Part shown: positions 27,959 through 32,668 of the stretch, piece after piece | Layout of the letters: each line of letters opens with the position of its first letter | Position numbering within the stretch: the first letter of the stretch is position 1 | NCBI GenBank assembly: GCA_012718855.1 | Contig: JAAYBS010000045.1 | Location: forward strand, 1-32,668 | DNA length: 32,668 nt | Direction: 5' to 3' | From: Syntrophomonadaceae bacterium | Lineage (GTDB): Bacteria; Bacillota; Syntrophomonadia; Syntrophomonadales; Syntrophomonadaceae | Notes under the pieces: generated by a model | The model's database searches: none | Told to the model about the DNA's origin: nothing | Seen by the model: only the letters and a program-made list of their open reading frames with translations | Position numbers and translations under genes: made by a program

Positions 27959-28867
27959 TTACACCATAGTCCGGATTATATCATTTTCATTACCATATAT
28001 GTAATCAATTATTGGTATTTGAATCATGGTGTAGGCACCAGGCTTTTGCTTCATACTGGCGCGAGCTGACGCTATCATGATCTGGGAGGTTAAAGCCGGA
28101 TTGTTGATCTTCATAGAATAACTAAGCAATTGATTATGCGTGATTCCGGATACACCCTTACGCTCCATATTTACAGCATGTCCCATATCTAATAACTTGC
28201 TTACATCATCAACCTGAGTTACTATGGTTTCATCCTTGGCAAAATAGGCATCCTTTTTAATGGCATTTGCTACTTCATTAAAATCAGCCTCAGGTTTTAA
28301 CTGAACATAAACCATACGACGATGAATACCGGTACCCGCAGGTATAGTCATTGAAAGAGCATTATCAACTCCAGGAATAGATTTTGCGGCAACGGTATGT
28401 CCCATACTCATTCCCGGGCCGAAATTAGTATAAGTAATCCCACGCGGTACCATAAATTCAAACATACAGCGAACCATGGAATCGGTACCGGGGTCCCAAC
28501 CAGCTGAAATAACCGCTACCGAATTATTAGCCCGGGCAACTTTATCAAGCTCTATACGTAGATCAGCCAACTCGCCATGAATATCAAAACTATCTACGGT
28601 ATTAATCCCTTGAGCCAGTAATTGCAAAGCTGTCTGCTGAACTGCCCGGGTAGGAATACATAATAGGGCAACATCAACTTCGGATAATTGATCAATTGAT
28701 TCTACCAGATTATAATGCCTTGCCAGTGAAAGACCAGAGCTATCCAAATCAGCAACAGGTTGTACAATACCGACCAACTGCATGTCAGGTGAAGCCTGAA
28801 CTGCACCAACTGCATGTTTGCCAATATTACCGAAACCTAAAATGGCTACTTTTATTTTATTCTGCAT
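27959..28867 (-). CDS. ddh: meso-diaminopimelate D-dehydrogenase
   Basis: 'VAILGFGNIGKHAVGAVQASPDMQLVGIV', 'ISAGWDPGTDSMVRCMFEFMVPRGITYTNFGPGMSMGHTVAAK' matches the Ddh family. Confidence 0.92.
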   Translation of the reverse strand: MQNKIKVAILGFGNIGKHAVGAVQASPDMQLVGIVQPVADLDSSGLSLARHYNLVESIDQLSEVDVALLCIPTRAVQQTALQLLAQGINTVDSFDIHGELADLRIELDKVARANNSVAVISAGWDPGTDSMVRCMFEFMVPRGITYTNFGPGMSMGHTVAAKSIPGVDNALSMTIPAGTGIHRRMVYVQLKPEADFNEVANAIKKDAYFAKDETIVTQVDDVSKLLDMGHAVNMERKGVSGITHNQLLSYSMKINNPALTSQIMIASARASMKQKPGAYTMIQIPIIDYIYGNENDIIRTMV

Positions 28868-29052
28868 AAATACACCTCTGTAATAAAATTCTATATCTTA
28901 TTATAGGGTAAAGAACGATGATGAATGAATCAAGAGAATAAATCACAACATATTGTATACTTGGTTCGGCCAAAATAATTTCCGGTCCATATAGATAACT
29001 AACAGACTATAGTAAAATAATTAATAACTATTTAACGAAAGATGGTGAAGTA

Positions 29053-29868
29053 ATGCCTAACCACAGAAGTACTGGCTATATTAAAGTGATTGTAACCGTT
29101 ACTTTTCTATTAATGATTATTGTTAATGCGCTTGCCAATATACTGCCTATCAATAACCTGAATACCGGTCAGGTTTCCGAATTTTATCCAAGTTTATTTA
29201 CACCGGCAGCTTTGACATTTTCTATTTGGGGTCTGATCTATATTTTATTGGCAGGCTACACACTTTATCAACTGGGCTTTTTTCATAATCATAAAAGCAG
29301 GCTAGATGAAAAACTATTTGCTAAGATAGGTATTTATTTTTCTATTTCATCCATAGCTAATGTACTATGGATTTTCGCCTGGCATTACCTTTTTATCAGT
29401 TTATCTATGATTCTTATGATTATAATTCTGATTTGTTTAATAATGATTGTGCAATTATTAAACCAGGAAGAATATACAATTAGAGAAATAATATTGGTTA
29501 AAATTCCTTTTAGTATTTATTTTGCTTGGATTACTGTAGCAACTATTGCTAATTTCGTAGCATTATTGGTCGGTTTGGGGTGGAATGGAATAGGGGCATC
29601 GGCAGTAATCTGGACTATAATATTTATTATCATTGGCTTCTGTATAGGAGTTATAGCCACTTTTAAAAACCGGGATATTGCCTATGGTCTAGTAATTATT
29701 TGGGCGTATACTGGCATTTTAATTAAGCATATTTCGGCCAACGGATTTGCCGGACAATACCCTTCAATAATAAGTACCGTTATTATTTCCATTGCCTTAT
29801 TATTAATCATGGAAGGATATCTGATAATTACTTCTTTAAAAAGATCAGCAAATCCATCCAATAGGTGA
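29053..29868 (+). CDS. TspO/MBR-related (tryptophan-rich sensory protein-like) membrane protein
   Basis: 'YPSLFTPAALTFSIWGLIYILLAGYTLYQLG', 'IANVLWIFAWHYLFISLSMILM', multi-TM. Confidence 0.75.
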   Translation: MPNHRSTGYIKVIVTVTFLLMIIVNALANILPINNLNTGQVSEFYPSLFTPAALTFSIWGLIYILLAGYTLYQLGFFHNHKSRLDEKLFAKIGIYFSISSIANVLWIFAWHYLFISLSMILMIIILICLIMIVQLLNQEEYTIREIILVKIPFSIYFAWITVATIANFVALLVGLGWNGIGASAVIWTIIFIIIGFCIGVIATFKNRDIAYGLVIIWAYTGILIKHISANGFAGQYPSIISTVIISIALLLIMEGYLIITSLKRSANPSNR

Positions 29869-29937
29869 AGCATAACCGAGTGAGTTATATTCTATGTAAG
29901 CAAAAAACGGATAAGTAACCTTACCTGATGAAAACAC

Positions 29938-30786
29938 CTAACAATTAATCATCAGTCCACCTTCACCCGCATAGGTTCCTATAGTTGCACTCATCGGTGC
30001 AATGATAATGGGTTTTTCTGGCTTATAACGCTCCGTTATTGTTTGACCTAAGCGTTGAGCAACCTCTTCACAATTCACATGGCTTATTCCTATCAATCTC
30101 TGGCTTATGGGGGTACCCTTAAGGTTTCCCAATAATTCAACCATTCTATCAATGGCCTTTCTACGACTTCTTACCTTTTCAATAATAACCGGAGTGCCGG
30201 TAGTTCTATCTCTACTTAATATGGGTTTAATATTAAGCAGGTTACCGGCAAATCCTTCAAATTGGCTTAATCTGCCGCCCTTAACTACATTGTCCAGAGT
30301 ATCCAGTGTAAAAATGGTTTCAGTTTCAGCCCGCATAGCAGAAAGATTTTCTATAATTGTATCTAGAGAAAGACCCTCTCTGCTCATCAGTGAGGCTTTA
30401 ATTGCAAAAATACCTACTCCCAGAGAGCCGGTATAGGTATCAAATATTCTTATTCCTTCATTATTCAACATTCTACTTGCTAATAATGCGGTTTGATAGG
30501 TACCGCTTAGACCTGAGGAAAGACTGATAAATATAACCTGTCCTACTTGTTCGAGCCCCTTTTTAAAATAATCGATAAAGGTTTGGGGATCAGGAGTAGA
30601 TGTTTTAGGAAGGGTTTTTGAGGCGCTCATTTTCCGGACAAACATGTCAGGAGTAAGCTCAATTCGGTCCAGGAATGTTTCCCCATTACTAAAAGTAACT
30701 TTTAAAGAAATCATCTCAATCCCATATTCTTTCAATTCTTTGTCAGGTAAATCACAGGAGGTATCCGTAATAATTTGAACTGGCAC
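29938..30786 (-). CDS. DegV family fatty-acid-binding protein
   Basis: 'VQIITDTSCDLPDKELKEYGIEMISLKVTF', 'SKTLPKTSTPDPQTF', 'FISLSSGLSGTYQTALLA'; GTG start. Confidence 0.93.
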   Translation of the reverse strand: MPVQIITDTSCDLPDKELKEYGIEMISLKVTFSNGETFLDRIELTPDMFVRKMSASKTLPKTSTPDPQTFIDYFKKGLEQVGQVIFISLSSGLSGTYQTALLASRMLNNEGIRIFDTYTGSLGVGIFAIKASLMSREGLSLDTIIENLSAMRAETETIFTLDTLDNVVKGGRLSQFEGFAGNLLNIKPILSRDRTTGTPVIIEKVRSRRKAIDRMVELLGNLKGTPISQRLIGISHVNCEEVAQRLGQTITERYKPEKPIIIAPMSATIGTYAGEGGLMINC

Positions 30787-31119
30787 TATAACCCCACCTT
30801 TAATTATTATATTTTTAACTTAGTTCTTAAGGTATTTCATCTTTTCAGCCCATCTACATGGTTATAATTTATATTTAGCCATTATTAACAGAAACATGCA
30901 ATAATTATTAAAAATCGCAAGATAAGTTATAAAAGCTTTGAATATTTATGATTATTCCCATCTAATAGCATTGGGATATATTTAAATAATAGCCCTCCGG
31001 GTTTCCTTTCTTATACGCTTATTTCCACCATATTGCCCCCATGCTCATAAAGTGAATAAAATCGACAAGGAGACTATAATAAAAGCAGAACACCGGACCA
31101 TTTTCGGAGTTTAGTATGT

Positions 31120-31140
31120 AGGAAGGTGAAATTATGAATA
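31120..31140 (+). repeat. 21-bp direct repeat, copy 1 (RBS plus start region AGGAAGGTGAAATTATGAATA)
   Basis: Exact copy recurs at 31346-31366 as the translation initiation region of the GNAT-like gene. Confidence 0.85.
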
Positions 31141-31345
31141 CCCCGCAAAATACCTCTATTAAGCGCTCTCCACTGTAGCTTGCTGGTTCTCTGTTTAAAT
31201 ATCTTTTAAAACCGATTAATGAAAAATATTTTGTCTGATGCTGTAACGGGTTATTGATGTCAGCCGTTTTTCGATGTCCAATATGAGGTTCGATGTTGGG
31301 CACTAGCTTTGTGTGCATATCAACCCATTTCAGTATCAAACCATC

Positions 31346-31366
31346 AGGAAGGTGAAATTATGAATA
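31346..31366 (+). repeat. 21-bp direct repeat, copy 2 (initiation region of the GNAT-like gene)
   Basis: Exact match to 31120-31140. Confidence 0.85.
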
Positions 31367-31962
31367 ACTTGGCATGTACGGTTGAATGTGCTGGGATTCA
31401 GGATATACCAGCCATGCTGAGTCTAGAAAAAAGGTATTTTGATAGCTGTTGGCATTCTGAATCTACATTTATCCGTAAATTAATTGAAAAAGAACCTATG
31501 ATGTTTCGTGTTTGTAAAATCAATGGAAAAGTCAGAGGATATTATTGGGTTATTCCGTTGGAGCATTCCATTTGGAAGAAAATTCTGACCGGGGAAATGA
31601 ATGAAAGCGAAGCTATGAGGCACATAAAGTCTTTTGATGAACCCGACCTATACCTTTATATCTGCTCGGTAATTGTTGACCTGGAGGATAAGCAGCATAA
31701 GAAATATACCAAGGCATTAGTAAGAGATTTTGGCAGACATTTTGTTCCGCTGCAAGATGCTAATATTCCTGACATTAGTGCAATTGGCGCCTTTACCATC
31801 TCTGAAGGCGGAAGGCGACTTATGGAACGATCTAATTTTGATTATCGGGGAAGCTTCAAGGCTGGTGGTAAACCAGTCAGATCCTATGCCATTAACAGTA
31901 AGACTCTGGCCAAACAAACCATAGCCACCCGGCAAAAAGTTAATCAGAGAGATATTGCTTAA
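31360..31962 (+). CDS. GNAT-like acetyltransferase/uncharacterised protein
   Basis: ATG at 31360 behind aggaaggtg; 'IQDIPAMLSLEKRYFDSCWHSESTFIRKLIEKEPMMFRVCKINGKVRGYYWVIPL' has GNAT-like N-terminal architecture. Family call is tentative. Confidence 0.55.
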   Translation: MNNLACTVECAGIQDIPAMLSLEKRYFDSCWHSESTFIRKLIEKEPMMFRVCKINGKVRGYYWVIPLEHSIWKKILTGEMNESEAMRHIKSFDEPDLYLYICSVIVDLEDKQHKKYTKALVRDFGRHFVPLQDANIPDISAIGAFTISEGGRRLMERSNFDYRGSFKAGGKPVRSYAINSKTLAKQTIATRQKVNQRDIA

Positions 31963-32003
31963 AGTTAAAGATGGCAATGCAACTGTATGAGTATTATAGG
32001 GCA

Positions 32004-32036
32004 GGGGAGAAGTGTAGACTAAAACACCTTCTCCCC
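32004..32036. terminator. stem-loop terminator between the convergent GNAT-like and M15 peptidase genes
   Basis: GGGGAGAAG-TGT...ACA-C-CTTCTCCCC stem (one bulged C) followed by an AATTATTTTAT AT-rich tail. Confidence 0.65.
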
Positions 32037-32038
32037 AA

Positions 32039-32668
32039 TTATTTTATAAGTTCATAATGCATGGAGTCATTATAACTGTTACCCCAACTAAATCCAGCCG
32101 GTTTAAAGGCTTTTTCCCATAGGATTAAATTCGGGTCACTGGCTGAATCTACATATCTGAAGTGGTCTCTGGCGTTGATATCTATGGCTGTACCCCAGGA
32201 ATGATTACTCAAGCCCTTATCAGGGGCCCAGTTTACATGTCTGGTCACATATGTTCCATCCATCGTTTCAATTAGACTTAATAGTGATACCTGCTTGCCG
32301 TTTACTATAACCGTACCATTATTTATGTAATTAAACGCCATAATGAAGTTATCTGCTGCTAACTTATGTACCTGTACTTTTTTATTTGTTCCGGGCAGGG
32401 TTATAGTAACAATATTATCAACTACCCATTGGGGGTCTACCTCGATTCTACCCCCGCTTAATTCCCTATAGTGAAACTGGCCAAAGATACCTTTAACCTT
32501 GCTTAATTTCGGATACTTATTAATATCTGTACTTGTTTGCCCTCGGGAAACCGGAGTGCTATTGCTGATGTTGTTATTTATGGGTTGAGCAACGGGCTGA
32601 CTGGTTTTGACTGTGACAGGGGGCTTGTCCACTTTTACATTCTGGGCAGCAACGGATTTTACTTCCGC
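32039..32668 (-). CDS. M15 family D-Ala-D-Ala carboxypeptidase-like peptidase, 5' end outside window
   Basis: 'NHSWGTAIDINARDHF' and 'SMHYELIK' zinc-ligand motifs of M15C peptidases. Frame stays open past the GTG at 32632 to the window edge (AEVKSVAAQNVKVDKPP...). Confidence 0.85.
   Translation of the reverse strand, partial: AEVKSVAAQNVKVDKPPVTVKTSQPVAQPINNNISNSTPVSRGQTSTDINKYPKLSKVKGIFGQFHYRELSGGRIEVDPQWVVDNIVTITLPGTNKKVQVHKLAADNFIMAFNYINNGTVIVNGKQVSLLSLIETMDGTYVTRHVNWAPDKGLSNHSWGTAIDINARDHFRYVDSASDPNLILWEKAFKPAGFSWGNSYNDSMHYELIK

Noticed and set aside
31019-31339. 106-aa minus-strand ORF
   Set aside because: No recognisable family, no clear RBS, and it spans the 21-bp repeat and the plus-strand initiation region; not called as a CDS.
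1-32668. CRISPR array, tRNA or rRNA genes
   Set aside because: No regularly spaced direct repeats, cloverleaf-like segments or rRNA-like conserved stretches recognised by eye; a tRNAscan/CRISPR-finder run would be needed to exclude them formally.

Overview
The window is a low-GC, gene-dense bacterial chromosome segment, probably Firmicutes/Clostridia (inferred from gene content and style; not testable here). I support about 27 protein-coding genes and no rRNA, tRNA or CRISPR array. Main blocks: (1) 1-2939: partial monoacylglycerol-lipase-like hydrolase, Ldh2-family dehydrogenase and glycerol kinase. (2) 3112-12813: nine tightly packed co-directional genes. These are a guanylate-kinase-like/DUF1653-like fusion, DegT aminotransferase, ArnC/DPM-like GT2, ATP-grasp ligase, SsuABC/TauABC-type ABC transporter, UPF0104/YbhN-like flippase and GT-C-like membrane protein. 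This looks like an Arn-like polyprenyl-phosphate amino-sugar pathway with non-canonical parts, and is the best candidate for an undescribed system here. (3) 13043-17391: a Tat-exported PsrABC/PhsABC-type molybdopterin oxidoreductase operon with a TorD-like chaperone, convergent with a LysR regulator across a strong bidirectional hairpin. (4) topB. (5) 20643-22057: a GC-richer island with a TetR regulator and a PaaI-type thioesterase, lying exactly between two convergent stop codons, with matching ACTAGT-centred operator candidates. (6) Amidase, crotonase, cardiolipin synthase, YgiQ radical SAM, meso-DAP dehydrogenase, TspO-like, DegV, GNAT-like and partial M15 peptidase genes. All product calls rest on motif and family recognition by eye; no database search was run.
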